Below, in pieces: positions 1 through 13,500 of a stretch of 64,000 nt of DNA. The position numbers and the translations under genes were made by a program. The first letter of the stretch is position 1; the number at the start of each line of letters is the position of its first letter. This DNA is from Cymodocea nodosa (Eukaryota > Streptophyta > Magnoliopsida > Alismatales > Cymodoceaceae): NCBI GenBank assembly GCA_036874045.1, contig CM072335.1, forward strand, positions 2,314,001 to 2,378,000, written 5' to 3'. The notes beneath the pieces were generated by a model. That model ran no database searches, had not been told where the DNA came from, and saw only the letters and a list, made by a program, of their open reading frames with translations.

Positions 1-1640
1 GTGGAATTTTTGGTGGGTGCGATAGCTATTATTGTCATAATGGTTGTGCAACTCCATGCATGAGCACCTAATAGTAATTTCTAGTGACGCGTGCACATGG
101 AAGGTTGAAGGTCGATTTTCATGAGAGAGGAGGGAGAGAATCGAATGGTTGCAGTCAATTGAGGAGTTTAGCAAGCTCTATTAGTTGAGTTCATCAATCA
201 ACTTGTGAAGAAAAAGAAGAAGAAAAAAAAGAAAAGAAAGAGGGATAAAGGTTTCTTTTATGTTGTTAACTTCTATTTCGTAGGAATCAAGACTCGATTC
301 GACAATTAGAAAGAAAGTCTTAGGAGGGAAGATTTGAATGAGTTGAGTTTAAAATCATAAAAATTATGGTAAGTATATCATTGATTATCTTAATGCATGC
401 AATATTAGCATAATTTCCCTGTTGTAATTATTATTACTTGAAAAATGATTAAATTACTTGAAATTGGTTCAAGCAGTAATATTAGAAATTATGACTTTTA
501 ACGCATGCTAGTTTTGATGTGATCTTTTGATTCATATATCATTTCATTAATTGGTGCCATGATATGTTTATTGTCACGTGTTATTAAATTTAGCTATGTG
601 TTGATCTTACCACAAGGAGTTGTACTATGGTATTGTGTACACAATGAGACATGTTGCTTGAACTTGTCTCAAGGTTTGGGTAGCCAATGAGCTTTGTCAT
701 CAAGTTAGGGGTGACACAGAATCCTATTGTAGGGGTTAAATATGGTTGTGGCAAATTTATTAATGATAATGCTATTTTGAGATTGATGTCCCTATTAATG
801 AGCATGCATATGATTCTTGTTGGCTTGTTTATGAAACTAGTAGTTTTGGGCATTCCTTCTTATACGAATAATGTATTGAGTTTAATTGCTTCTTGTTGCC
901 ATAGTTGTTATATTTAAATTGAGCATGCATAATATTGAGATTGATATGATATATTTACTAAGTTTTGCTCATAAAATATTCATCCCTTCTTTAAGGCTCC
1001 TAAGAAGATTGAACAATGAGCTAGGGCCAAAGGTGGAGCTTCCAGCTTCTCACAAATTGCAAGGGTAACCCTCGTTGAGGACAAAAGTGATAGAAACTTG
1101 GGATTTAGGTACCGTCTTAATGAGGATGAGTGTGGTTGTAAATAGGATTCCCTGACTTATAACTATAAGATGAAATTAGAAACTCATCTTATATATCTTA
1201 GTGATTTTTTTGTGTAATTATTAGACTTGTTGTAAATCTTATTTTTACTAGGTACCAAGCCTTACATGAATAATTTAGGAGAGATTCTACTCAAAATTTT
1301 TGGTGTTTTCCCTTGGATGTTCATGTGGCGGTTGTGACATTCTACGCGGGGTGTGATAATATACATGTCAATCATACTACAATTTAATCATAACATATTT
1401 TATAAGTATACTTTATATTGTTTGTACAAAGCATCGTTACAATATTAGAAGATAAAAAAAAATTATTTTGTTATTAAATTTATATTAAAAAATTTTACTT
1501 CATTGAAGTTTAAAATTCAAAGTGCATTACACATGATAAATATTTAAAAAAATGCATAGTTAAATAATACTTATATTATTATAAATAAAAAAAGAAAAAA
1601 AATTGTTACCACTTCTTAACTTACCCCATCATCTATATTT
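1..1640. other. AT-rich region without a recognised gene
   Basis: Only short frames (up to 76 codons) occur on either strand and none resembles a family I know. The stretch from about 1070 to 1370 has the feel of decayed repeat DNA, but I could not find paired LTRs, a primer-binding site or a coding domain, so no element is called. From 1370 to 1640 the sequence is very AT-rich. Confidence 0.4.
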
Positions 1641-2119
1641 ACAAAATCCTCTCCCAATTGTAATTAATCACTTGCCGCCCGCCATATCGTCGACTCTCGT
1701 CCCTCCCGTGGCGGTGGCGGTGGCGGTGGCGGAGACAGAGAAACAGGAAGGAAGGGTGGGGTCATAAATTATAAAATATATATAAATAATTTGATGATTT
1801 TCAAAATCACAAAAAATATAATGTAATCGGTTAATACATCCTTCCCAATAATCCAAGCAATAAAACAATCGTCACTCATTCTGTAGTACAAGTTTTTACG
1901 ATCTGCGTGGTAGATGCTCTTTACATATAATTACAATCGATACTAACTTTAAATATAATACACAAGCAAACGAAAACGATGCAAGTTTATGGAAGAGAAT
2001 CAGACATTTATAGCTCCTGGGGGCTGGGGACACCAATAAAAGGAAACAGATCTCTGTACCACTCGAAGAGAGATGATCTGGGGTTAAGTATTTACAGTCT
2101 AGCATTTAAGATTTAGGGT

Positions 2120-2560
2120 TTTTTTATTTGAAATGACTCGGAAGAGAGATGGAAAATTACCTTACCGGACAACTTTACTTCGTTCGTTCGGGAGGGCGGA
2201 GAATCTACGGAGGATCATCCATGATCTGGTGGACCACGCGGACGCGGTGCTCGAGACGACCGCCGTGCCCGTCCTTACCTACCTTACTCGCTACGGAAAG
2301 ATCGTCGTCGCGGCCATCCATTGTCGTCGTTTCCATGTCCCTCTCTGCGGTTGAAGCCTATGGAGGAGGAGATGGCCGTGCCTGGATCCAACACGGAACC
2401 ATACGCATGTTTGTTTGTTTGCTTCCTTCCTCCTCCTCCACCTCCGTCTCCATCTTCCGTCGTCGCCAGCGAGGCCTTGGGGCCCGGCGTGCCATTTAAA
2501 GGCGCTGATTCTTCACGTCCGCCACAATCAGATGACAGGCACGGTAACGAATAAATATAC
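2120..2560. other. GC-rich block, possible promoter/first exon of an unidentified gene
   Basis: A roughly 440-bp island rich in CG dinucleotides stands out from AT-rich flanks. On the minus strand there is an AT-rich TATA-like stretch near 2555-2565, a purine-rich leader, and an ATG at about 2333 that opens a frame of about 45 codons; a good splice-donor-like GTAGGT/GTAAGG pair lies near 2277-2285. On the plus strand a frame from 2133 to 2354 (73 codons) is also open. Neither product is recognised. It may be the 5' end of a minus-strand gene whose remaining exons lie to the left, a non-coding transcript, or a gene relic. A (GTGGCG)-type hexanucleotide run at about 1708-1730 precedes it. Confidence 0.3.
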
Positions 2561-3424
2561 ATGGCCAATCTGGTTGTACGGTGCACAACGATATAGGTAG
2601 TTTTTTTTTTTTTTTTTTTTTCCATAAAATATCTTGTAGATTTTTTTTTAAAGGAAAATATCTTATAAATTTCGAATCTATAATAAAAATTGATAGAAAT
2701 TTTTTTTAATATTCTCGTATACGATCTTGTGTGTTGTTTTTATTTGATATTATAAAAAAAAAAAAAAAATGTAAACATAAGATGGCTTTGTCTTTATAGT
2801 CTGTCCTGGTGCGTTCCGTCCTGTCGGTCAAGGGTTTAAGACTGGACCAACGACATTAACATGAATCGAGAAGGGTTTAATTAATCTCACCAACCCAGAA
2901 ATTAAATTCCTGATAACGTGGGCTCAGTATTATATAAATAAAAAGGTCCCAGCAAACATATTGGTTTATTTATGCTCGATTAGATAACATCGTTCATTTC
3001 AACGCACCGCTGGGTATTCTTTTTCTGGTGTATATTATAAAAAAAAAGTCAAGATTAAAGGGATGAGATGTGTCTTCTGCAACGTGTGTTTACCATCCAA
3101 TGTTCATCACCAACACAAAAATTGCTGCTTCCCTTAACCTTTCTTTTTTTGAAATTAATAAGAATATATAGACAACGGTTTGATTACCTCAGCTTCAGTC
3201 TCCATTGTCTGTGGTCTATCTTTATAAGTAAAACAAACATGAAATATTAAAAATAAAATATGTAAAAAAATATCGCAAACATTTTTTGGGAAGAAGGAGG
3301 AGCTCTAATTGGGTCTTAGAAAAAGGCAAAGTTATCTATTCACCCTAACGTAAATCTGTACTATTAATAAAAGGTAAAGAAAAAAGAGAAGAGATCAATG
3401 ATTTGGTCATGTACATCTATCCAC

Positions 3425-3446
3425 CTATATATATATATATATATAA
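3425..3446. repeat. (AT)n microsatellite
   Basis: About ten uninterrupted TA dinucleotides, visible directly in the sequence. Confidence 0.9.
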
Positions 3447-4438
3447 AACTAATCAAGATTAAGGATAGAAAAGACAGGCAGAACATGCTCTAATTAGGAG
3501 AAACCAAAATACATTATTTACGTAAGGACAAATTTGGAAGTGAAAAAAAGCAAAAGAGATAAGGAAGAAAATATTACAAAACACGTGAAAGAAAAATACA
3601 TTATTTACGTGAAGCATTTTTTGTGCATTTTACTCTATTTTTTTTATAATGGATTCTGCCACTACTGCATGGATTCTACTTCGGCTTGTAAGTCATAAAA
3701 TGGTACTTGTGTGCATGATAACCAAACATTATTTACTAATAATGCTTTTTATTTATTAATAAGATAAATACCAATAATTACTTTTATGTAATTCATAATT
3801 TTTAGCACATAAAATATTAAATATTTTTCAAAAAATCATACTATTAAATAATCAACTTATATCGAATATTTATTCAAAATCCAGGAAATACTATTCAATG
3901 TGCGCACAGTTTGCACATACTCCAAAAACAAAGAACAAATTACTCTCTGCCAAATTGTGCCAGGAAACTGCAAACTTGGCCTCAACTTGACAATTCAAAA
4001 TTTGTCTTAAATGAATAAGTTTTATTATTTTTCAGTTTCACTCCATTTACTGAAATCAATGGGGGTGTTTTATACATTTAAAAAATGATGGAAAATAATC
4101 TTTAGCCTTTTTAACATTTGTGCATGAAAAAAAAAGTAACAATTTTTTTTTTAACACTTTTCATGGTATACCTTTCGAGTGCAGAGGAATTCTAGGGATT
4201 TTCCAACCTTTCACTGAAAGTAACGTACCAATCTTTTCATTGATTGACCTTTCCTCTTTTATATACCTGTCATTTATGACTAACAAGAGTGACGGGAAGA
4301 GAAAACTTCTGTATATATTTTAATAAATGATATACTAATTTTATAAATATAATATACTATTTACATGAATAATATATTAACTTTAGAAATAGTTATAAAT
4401 ATACAATTAATTTTAATACGTTAGAAAAAACTATGGCT

Positions 4439-4443
<5 letters not shown>

Positions 4444-4473
<30 letters not shown>
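4444..4473. repeat. (GA)15 microsatellite
   Basis: Fifteen uninterrupted GA dinucleotides. A second, shorter GA run lies at about 23262-23279 in an intron of the MnmA gene. Confidence 0.9.
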
Positions 4474-4481
<8 letters not shown>

Positions 4482-5907
4482 CGCTTAGCCAATGAATAAA
4501 ATAAGCTTAGCCAATCTTTTCAATGAATCTGGTGTAAGTACGACTACATACGCCAGAGTGGACATAAGTATGATCGTTTTTTAGATTTAGACCATATATT
4601 TGTATTTTTTATGAACCTGGATGGTTTGTTTACATGTAAAAACCTCACGTACCATGAAGTGAATGGTATTCTGGTCACCTATCCTAATTAAGAGAAAATC
4701 TCATTCCTTTTACGGAAGCAGAACTATAAAATTCATGGTCGATCCATTGCTCCTGAGCTTTTGGCATGGGATTCCCAAATGGACACCAATCCAAGATCAC
4801 ACCGCAACAAAATGATTGAACTCCATTCGCGGAACAGCTGTCCAAATGTCCTGTCAGATGTCAACTGGAGAGATCTTGAGTAAAAACAAAATCGATTCTA
4901 GTTTTTATCTTCGGGAAAAATCCGGATGTTCAAACCTATCGTCAAGGTTAATCGCACTTAACTGATTTCATCCATTCGTATGCACAATAGATCCCACATT
5001 TGTCTTTCTTACGTTTATATATTTTATAAAACCATTCGTAATCTAACCATTCACATGTATCCAGTATCTAACGGATTTTCTCTCTCAACTGTGAAATATT
5101 ATATCTTAGAATCCATCAATAATAAGTAACCTAATTTTATTTTTACATTCATGAATGTCAAACTTTCTGCATTTCTCCCTACTTGTAGTTCAATTTAAGC
5201 CTACAAATATATTGTAGATTTTTTATATTTTTCTTCACTTTAGTTCATTTTAAGTCTATAAATACTTTGTAGATGGATGTATGTGTAAATTCATTCTGAT
5301 AATATATAACATATTTCATTTCAAAATCAATAGATGATAAATAAAGAAATTTGTAAATTTATCGATGTTAAAATTTTTACACTCAACAAGAGGAAAAATT
5401 CTATTCTAGTGATGACATCAGAATAACTGCTGTCTTTTGTGATTTATGATATGCTTACGATGATGAAGTTTTCTAGAGTAAGTTTCTGCAATTTATCAGA
5501 AAAAAGGTGTGTGGCAGTAATGTTTTTCTTCAAAAATATAAGTGTTCAAAATTCAAACTTCCATCATGAGCCCGTCAATTCTCTGACCCGTCCAGGATCA
5601 AGGGCTATGAAAAATGAAGAATAGAAGATATGGTAAATCATAGTGCCCTTTAGGCTAAAAACTATCCTGCAGAAACTTGGGATATTTAGATCGCAATAAT
5701 TCAAATTGCTTATGCATTACAATGTAAGATAGGGAATCAATGTTAATGTGACTAGAACGTAGACAGAGATGATGAATGTTTCATCCTCATATATTGCACG
5801 ATTTACAGAACTTGCATAGAGGACAGACAAGCAATAATTTTACTTTAATTTAAAAGTCACGACTTACCATTGGGTCATATCCTCAAGCAAAAAGGAAGAT
5901 TATTGCC

Positions 5908-7460
5908 TCAGGAAAACTCAAAAACCCTCAGGAACACCTCAGGTGGTTGGCCACCACTGAGCTGGTGCTTTCCATTGATCTGGACAGGTCAGAAATTGTC
6001 ATTAGTTCCCGTAAACAAACAGAGAGATTTGCCATCAAAACTTGGATCCACGTTAACATTTCTTACGACATAATGTGGTACTCCTGAAATGTGTCCCGAA
6101 TATTTTTCAAGTTCCTCGTTAACCTACAGGTACCAACAACACATGGTCAGACACCCAAGCTGTGAGCTCAGATAACATAATAATACATGCAGAATGAGGA
6201 ATGACCTCATTGAGCCCATTCTTAGGATCCTCAAACAATTCTGATGCCCCCACTATGCCAACTTTTCTAGCAGCACCTACAAGGACTTGCCTACGTAAAC
6301 ATGATAAAAAAGGATTTACTAGGCGATGAACAGAAATTCAGGCAATTAAAAACTACAGAATAATTCACAGACCATGGGCTAAAAGATGTGATAATGGCAA
6401 GAACATGAAACTGTTTAGACAATACTGTAAAAGCAAGCATAAAAGCAGTAAGCATGTTGGAAACATTCGAATGCTGTTACTAATAGTGCAATACAGACTC
6501 CAATTCAGGCCAACTCAGGTTAGCTAACCAGAGTCACCCTCTCACAGTCGGGACAGGATCCACATAGTACATGTGTTGTGGGTTCATGCCATTGTGAGAA
6601 GGTTGATCTAGTCAAGTGACTCTTGAGTCAGTGCGAGTACTTTTTTTAGTGTAATCTTGGATGGTGGGTTGATGTCTGATAAGAATAAAAACAATTATAA
6701 ACAAAGATATCTAAAGAATAGAAGTGCCACATCTTACCTATCATTTATGTATTTTCCTTGTATAAAATAGTTTTGGAACAACTCCTCCACAAGCAGGTCT
6801 TGCTTATCATTACCTTGTCGCCCTGCAAATGTTATGAGCCTGTGACTGTCCAGAGTATTACCCCTGCAAGTAAATTTTTTTAGATATCAGTAAATCAATT
6901 GAAGTTTATTAATGGTCATATTTTGAGTATTAAATTTCTAATGTTATTTACTTACGTCAACCCAGAAGTGTCATAGTCAAATCCAAGATCACGAAAAACC
7001 TGTAACATTTTCAAACTTGAAAACTGCAACTTGATAAAAATATATAAGAAAATGAGATGACTGATTGAATCAGTGTTGCAGCATCAAGCAAACCTCTGTC
7101 ATCCTTGATAAAATTTGTTCATATTTGGCTCCAAACTTTTGCTTGTAAAACTCAGATTTTCTTATTCCTTCCTTAGGGGCAGATGGATTAAGGAAAAAAG
7201 GGTGCCACCGAAGCTATAATTTGATGTCACAGAACACATACAGAGACAAATATATGGTTAAGAATCAAGTGAGGAGCAGCAAAAAATAACAGAAAGGGGA
7301 TGCCCAGACTATGTTCAGGAACCTCAAAGTCAAAACGATCCTTTGCAAGTTCCATGGCCTTTCCAAGGTTCTTCCTTCCCACAAAACACCACGGACAAAC
7401 TGTGTCAGAGCTGATATCAATTTGTATAAGCCTTTTCCCGTTGCCAGAGGTTAATGCCAT
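5908..7460 (-). CDS. DsbA/FrnE-like thioredoxin-fold oxidoreductase
   Basis: Seven coding exons can be joined in phase: 7460-7323, 7213-7094, 6999-6956, 6863-6738, 6290-6206, 6123-6067 and 5979-5908, giving 213 residues, the usual size for this family. All junctions are GT-AG. The thioredoxin-fold CPWC motif (Cys22-Pro-Trp-Cys25) sits just after the first beta strand. The middle matches the helical insertion of DSBA-like proteins (PF01323; FrnE/2-hydroxychromene-2-carboxylate isomerase-like), with the typical RWHPF block early in exon 2 and the SHR-LI-FAG block in exon 4. Near the C-terminus the cis-proline loop GVPHYV is followed by INGKHQLSGGQPPE. The last intron is only 87 nt; keeping it would stop translation early. 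The start is the first in-frame ATG after a clear acceptor (TTGCAG) about 7 nt upstream, so an intron lies in the 5'UTR. There is no obvious targeting peptide; cytosolic action is likely. The substrate is unknown. Confidence 0.9.
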
Positions 7461-8879
7461 GGTAAATCTGCAACCATAAAATCATCAACCTCATTATTGT
7501 TTCTTAGATGTAAAGAAAATAAAGAAAATGGTTATGTGATATTTGTGTGGACAACTAAAGTCAAATCTTCAACTTGGCCTATGCTGGCATGGAAGTCCAA
7601 ATAATTTAAACATCGGAAATTGAGAAAAGAAAAAATGAAAGAAAGAAAAACTTATAAAGTATACAATAGAAGCGTGAAGAGGGACCAGTTATGGTAGTAC
7701 TTATCACAAGCAAATCTAAGGACCACCCATAAGGTTTAGGCACACATAATAAGAAATAATGCAATATACTAAAATTTGTTGTAGTTTTTCTGATCAATTT
7801 TCAGTCATACAAACACCAATAAAAGTAGAGAACATACTATTGCGTAGGCCAAAAGGCATTGTACCTGCTCAATCCAACTATAATATGAATAAAGAGAATT
7901 TTGTTTTTATAATCCATTGATTGAAGCTTGCTTACCGTACAATAACTACAATCAATGCCTTCATCTTACTATGTATGTCCAACGGTTGAAGTTCAATTAA
8001 AGAAAAAAGAAAACTAAAAATGATGGGCCTATTTGGTAGTTGATATTCCAGATGAGGATTATTTGACGACTGGAAGATGAATTGTAATTGATCATTTATA
8101 TGTTTACATGCGGATGAATATGTTATTTAAAAAAGAAAAATAAGAGAGAAGAAAAATCCCAGCAAAGTGAGATTATTGGATAATTGGGTCTGACACATCC
8201 CAGACCATTAATCCACTAGTTTGCCAAAGAGGCCTGATGAGTGAAACTCCAAAGTTTTGATTAAACAAAAGCAACTAAAACTTCTCTAAGATCCCATAAG
8301 CATCAATTATGTAATTTTGCTACTCAAAATATGCAAAGTACGCAATTTCAGACAGATTGAACGCTGAGAAATTATACAACTTTTTCCCCCAACTTATGAT
8401 GTGGATTCAGACCTCCCATGGCAATTATGATGTGAAATTATACAATTATTCCACTCTATCAAGTACGACCTATTCTCTAATTATGGCAAACTTGTAGATG
8501 AAAGAAGGCACCCAAAAACAATGGGCAACGAAAGCAAACCTAATCCGCACAGCAGTGAAGAGATTACAGTTTTGATGGCCTAGGATTACCGTTGCCTAAC
8601 CCATCGACTTACTAATCGAAATTTGCAAGTCATAAATATGTTGCCAATTTTTAGGTGAGTCCAGTGGGAAACAAAACACCAACTAAACAGAAAAGGAAGA
8701 AACAAAGACCACAGAGATGACATAAGACAGCTTCCTTGTTGAGTTCTACGGTAATCCAATAGGATTCGTTACAAAAAAAAAAAGAGACAGCAAGATGGAG
8801 CTCTTGTTTATCAGAAAACAGAAATGGTTTTGCTTCTCACACCCGAAACGTCAAGGGAGATTGATCAAACATGGCAGTT

Positions 8880-9110
8880 AGCAATCACGGCATCTTGGCG
8901 TCCAGAATGATAAAAATCATAGAATTATAACTTTGCGACGAGAAGCAGACTAACACACAAAGGGATGAAGAGAGCGATGGGTTTGCTTGCCTTCTGCTTC
9001 GCGAGAGAGCGCGTCCCTTCCACGGCAGAGGAGCCAGTGAAGGAACAAAACAGATTGCGCTTCTCCGCGCCAGACCAAACCTACACTGCAATCTAGTTCA
9101 CCGGGAATGC
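8880..9110 (-). promoter_or_regulatory. Probable 5'UTR exon and promoter region of the DsbA-like gene
   Basis: The DsbA-like coding exon starts just after a splice acceptor, so a non-coding first exon must lie upstream on the minus strand. The GC-richer block at about 8930-9100 is the only good candidate within 2 kb and is followed to the right by AT-rich DNA. The exact start site and donor were not resolved. If right, the 5'UTR intron is about 1.4-1.6 kb. Confidence 0.5.
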
Positions 9111-10228
9111 CATAAAAATTCTGGTAAATATAGTATTATTCTAAAAAAAAAGAAGCTTAAAATCGTGATCTAGATAGGAATTAAAAAATACAAAAATGTT
9201 AAATGTCCATAATGTTATCATTAAAAATATGGCCTAAAAAAAAAAAAAAAAAAAACACTTGAGACAAGTAAGTAAATCATCTTTTCCTTTTTTAAATAAT
9301 ATTAATATTTTTTCTCTTGATTTGAAATCAAGACATTCTTTTTTAGAGAGTTATAAAGCAAAGAGGGACGACTTGTGCAGTGTACTATTAATATTTCTTG
9401 ACATATCATCATTTAATATAATCTTAATCGATTCGCATATGCGATTTTTCTTTATTCTATAAGTGATCAATGTTTAGTACTCGACAAAATTAAATCATTC
9501 AAAAAAATCCTCCTTAATCTTCATCTGCAAACCATGATTCCTTGTCCACATTCTCATCATAATCACCTTCTATCTTATCCTATTTTCTAACTGTATATCA
9601 CGCTATTAAATAAATGTTTGGTTGGATGGTGACGTAACAGGCATATTCTAACGTTCCAAGAGAGAAGAAAATGAACGTGAAAAGAAAAGGAATGCTTGTT
9701 TGTTTGCTTGTTGATGACTTTACATTGCACCCACCCCTGTGGAGAGATGTAAGAGCATGTTAAAAGAAGAAAGAGAGTCAAACAGGTTGAAAAGACAAAA
9801 TACCTAATAACGATAATCTAGAGTGCCACTTGGTATACCTAAAGTCCTATTGATATTCAATGCAACCTAAAAGTCCTGTTGATATTCAATGCATTGAAAA
9901 AGAAATCTAGATTTGAATTAAGAAAAGACTACTGCTATCCAAAAACAGATGAAATTTAAAGTTGTGGAGGTTAAAGAGAAAAGTAAAAGTATAAAGGCCC
10001 ACCTTATGGTATAAGATACATGATTTAATAACATTCAATGATTACAATTTAAAGTTGATTGGATGAACACGTTGGATGAATTGTAACCATCTCATACCAT
10101 ATATTATTCTGTAAGATAGACACCTGAAATCAAATTTATTACAGATGTTAACAGCGATAGTTTTTGATAATAGTATTTTTAAATTTGTACATGTTCAAAG
10201 CAACCGATATCACCACTTACAGTTCTTA
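9111..10228. other. Intergenic, no gene recognised
   Basis: AT-rich flank between the DsbA-like gene promoter and the copia insertion. One short tandem duplication is visible at 9841-9895 (two copies of a unit of about 27 bp containing GATATTCAATGCA). Nothing else was recognised. Confidence 0.5.
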
Positions 10229-10233
10229 GCTAC

Positions 10234-10428
10234 TGTTGGATTGCACGAGTTTGGGGGCTCCGATGGTGGATTATTCTAGGTGATCAATACTTTGTGTTAT
10301 TCACCTCTATTTATAGCATTTGGAGGATTAACTACCTCCACCATCTCCGCCCCCCAACTTCCTCCTTAATTTCCGATAACCACCGGAATTTGAATTTTGA
10401 ATCTTGGTCTTTTTGACCAATTCCAACA
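10234..10428 (-). repeat. 3' LTR of the copia element (element orientation)
   Basis: 195 bp, TGTTGGA...TCCAACA, 95% identical to the LTR at 15183-15377. It abuts the polypurine tract on its inner side. Confidence 0.97.
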
Positions 10429-10438
10429 TCTCCCACTT
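10429..10438 (-). promoter_or_regulatory. Polypurine tract
   Basis: On the minus strand AAGTGGGAGA lies directly next to the TG of the 3' LTR, the normal place for plus-strand priming in copia elements. Confidence 0.85.
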
Positions 10439-10506
10439 GGTCACAAAGACCAACTATATTCTTTTTAATTCCGCTCCCACTACTCGTAGGTAGCACAATT
10501 TCAATA

Positions 10507-13500
10507 TTACTCGTGAGAATGTTTCATGTTTCCATTATCCATATAAATGTTCCTTAATCCCATTAAGTTTACAAACTTAATGTACTTTTCCGCTGGTATT
10601 CCTTTTGTCAAAGGATCAGCTATCATATCTTCTGTAAGGATATAACTCAATTTTATTTCCCCATTTCCTACAATATCACGAGTATAGTGATAATGTATGT
10701 TTATATGCTGTCCTTTTGTTGTATTTGCACCACTATATACAAGACTTATTACCGTTTGGTTATCACAATACATTTCTATTGGACCATTTATTAAGTTTAG
10801 ATTCAAATCATTTATGAATCTTCTGATCCAAATTGCATGTGATGCGGCTACACTACATGCAACATATTCAGCTTCCTGTGTGTATTTTGCCACACACCCT
10901 TGCTTCTTACTTCCCCAAGATATGGCTGCCCCTCTAAAGATGAATACATGTCCTGAAGTAGACTTCCCATCATCTTTATCACCACCTAAATCTGCATCTG
11001 TATAACCAAGCACTTCAAGCTCATCTGCTTGATAAGTCAATTTATGGTGCAAAGTTTCTTTTATATATTTCAAAATTCTTTTGACAGCTTCCCAATGTTT
11101 TGTACCAGGATTACTTTGATACCTACTTACAATACTTACAGCATATGCCAAGTCTGGTCTTGTACACAACATAGCATACATCAAACTTCCAACCACTTGG
11201 GCATAAGGTGCTCTTAAAGGTTCCTTCCCTTTCCTAGGACATTGGTCCTTACTTAACTTTTTCCCTAAAATATAAGGTGTGGGAGCTGAGGAACAATTTT
11301 CCATTCCAAACCTTTTTAACACCATTTGCAGGTATCTTTCCTGATTTATACTCAATGTTCTTGATTTTCGATCTCTTAAGATCTGAATTCCAAGAACATA
11401 GGATGCTTCCCCCATGTCCTTCATTTCAAATTTTCTACTAAGTTCTTCCTTTGTTTCATTCAACATGTCAGCATTATTTCCAGCAAGTAAAATATCATCC
11501 ACATACAAGGATAATATTATGAAGTTACTCCCACTATTCCTGACATATACACAGTAATCTAATCTGTTTGAAACAAATCCCATTTTAACAATTATATCAT
11601 GAAACTTATGATACCATTGTCTAGATGCTTGTTTTAAACCATATATTGACTTCTTCAATTTGCACACTTTTTCCTCATGTACTTCCACCTGAAATCCCTC
11701 AGGTTGTAACATGTAGATTTCTTCCTGCAGGTCTCCATTTAGAAATGCAGTTTTTACATCCATTTGATGTAATTCCAAATCTAAATGTGCAACTATAGCC
11801 AATATAATTCTTATTGATGTGAATTTAGCAACTGGAGAATATGTTTCATGAAAGTCAATTCCCGGTTTTTGTGTATAAACTTTAGCAACTAAACGGGCCT
11901 TATATTTTTCAATAAACCCATCAACCTTTAACTTTTTCCGGAATATCCACTTGCACCCTATAGCTTTCCTTCCTTTAGGTAGATCACATAATTCCCACAC
12001 ATGATTCCATTTCATGGAATCAATCTCATCATTCATGGCATCCAACCATAAACCTTTTTCATGAGATTCGACGACATCCTTATATGTCACGGGTTCCATG
12101 TGATTCTCCTCCATGTCTATCATTAAACAAGAAAGCTCACAGGAATACAAATGGTAGTCATCCATCCATATTGGCTGATGTCTCATCCTTTTGTTGCTAA
12201 TAGGTAAATCTGGTTCTCTATCTTCTCCATTTCTATTGTTCTCTTCAATTCCATTTATAGGCTCATTTTGGATTTCTCCCATGATTTCCATGGGTTCACG
12301 ATTGTTTTCATCAGCAATTTCCATAGGTTCATCTATATTTTCAATGTTTCCTTCTTTTTCAACTCTAGGGTCATTTTCCAGGATATTATTGAAATAGTCA
12401 TCATTCACCACAAATGGTGACTCATGTTCCTTTCCTATTTCTTCCTTTTCATTTAGATTTTCTAGGAAAGTGGCATCCCTATATTCAATAATTCCCTTTT
12501 CTTTACTATAGAACCTATAACCGAAAGAATTTTCACAATAGCCTATAAACCTACATTTAAGAGTCTTTGATTTTAACTTATCCCTTAATTGTTCAGGAAT
12601 AAGTACATGGGCTATAGATCCCCATTTTCTTAAATGATATAAATTGGGCTTAGTTCCGGTCCATAATTCATAAGGTATGTTAGGTACAGACTTGGAGGGT
12701 ATTCTATTTAATACATAATTTGCTGTGATCAATGCTTCTCCCCAAAAAACTTTGGAGAGACCTGAATGTGAAAACATGCATCTAACAGAATTCATAAGAG
12801 TTCTGTTCTTTCTTTCCGCCACACCATTTTGTTGTGGTGTATAAGGCATTGTTGTTTGTCTTTTAATTCCATGCATTTCACAAAACAATTTAAATTCATT
12901 AGAATTATATTCCCCTCCCCTATCTGACCTTAACATCTTAATCCTTCTTCCAAGTTGTTTTTCTACTTCCAACTTGTATTTCTTAAAACAAGTCAATACT
13001 TGACTTTTATGACTTATTAAATAAATGTAAGCATATCTTGAAAAATCATCTATAAAAGTCACAAAATATTCTTTGTCATCATGAGTTTTAATACTTAATG
13101 GACCACACACATCAGAATGAATCAATCCTAATAATTCATCTGATCTATATCCCTCACCAAAAGATTTCTTAGTCATTTTCCCAACTAAGCAATGTTGACA
13201 TTTATTTAATTCCATGTCTTTAATTTCAGGCAACATATTCAATTTTATCAATTGTTGTATTTTAGATTTATTAATATGTACTAACCTTAAATGCCACAAA
13301 TCAATATCAGATAAACAACACTCAACATAATCAGAAACTATTTCATTAGCAACGACAGAAAGTTTAAACAAATCATGTTCAGGTACAAAAATTCCCATAG
13401 CAAAGATCTTTTTGTCTTTTCCTATGGATACACGTTTATTGTAAAATCGAACTTCCAAATTATTCTTCAAAAGAGTGCCTACTGATATTAAATTCCGCCT

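Larger units (their letters stand above)
2561..5907. other. Intergenic, AT-rich, no gene recognised
   Basis: No frame longer than 67 codons and no recognisable domain on either strand. It contains homopolymer T and A runs (about 2599-2621 and 2754-2769), an AT dinucleotide run (about 3425-3446) and a GA run (4444-4473). The right end, near 5850-5907, is probably 3'UTR and downstream flank of the DsbA-like gene. Confidence 0.5.
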
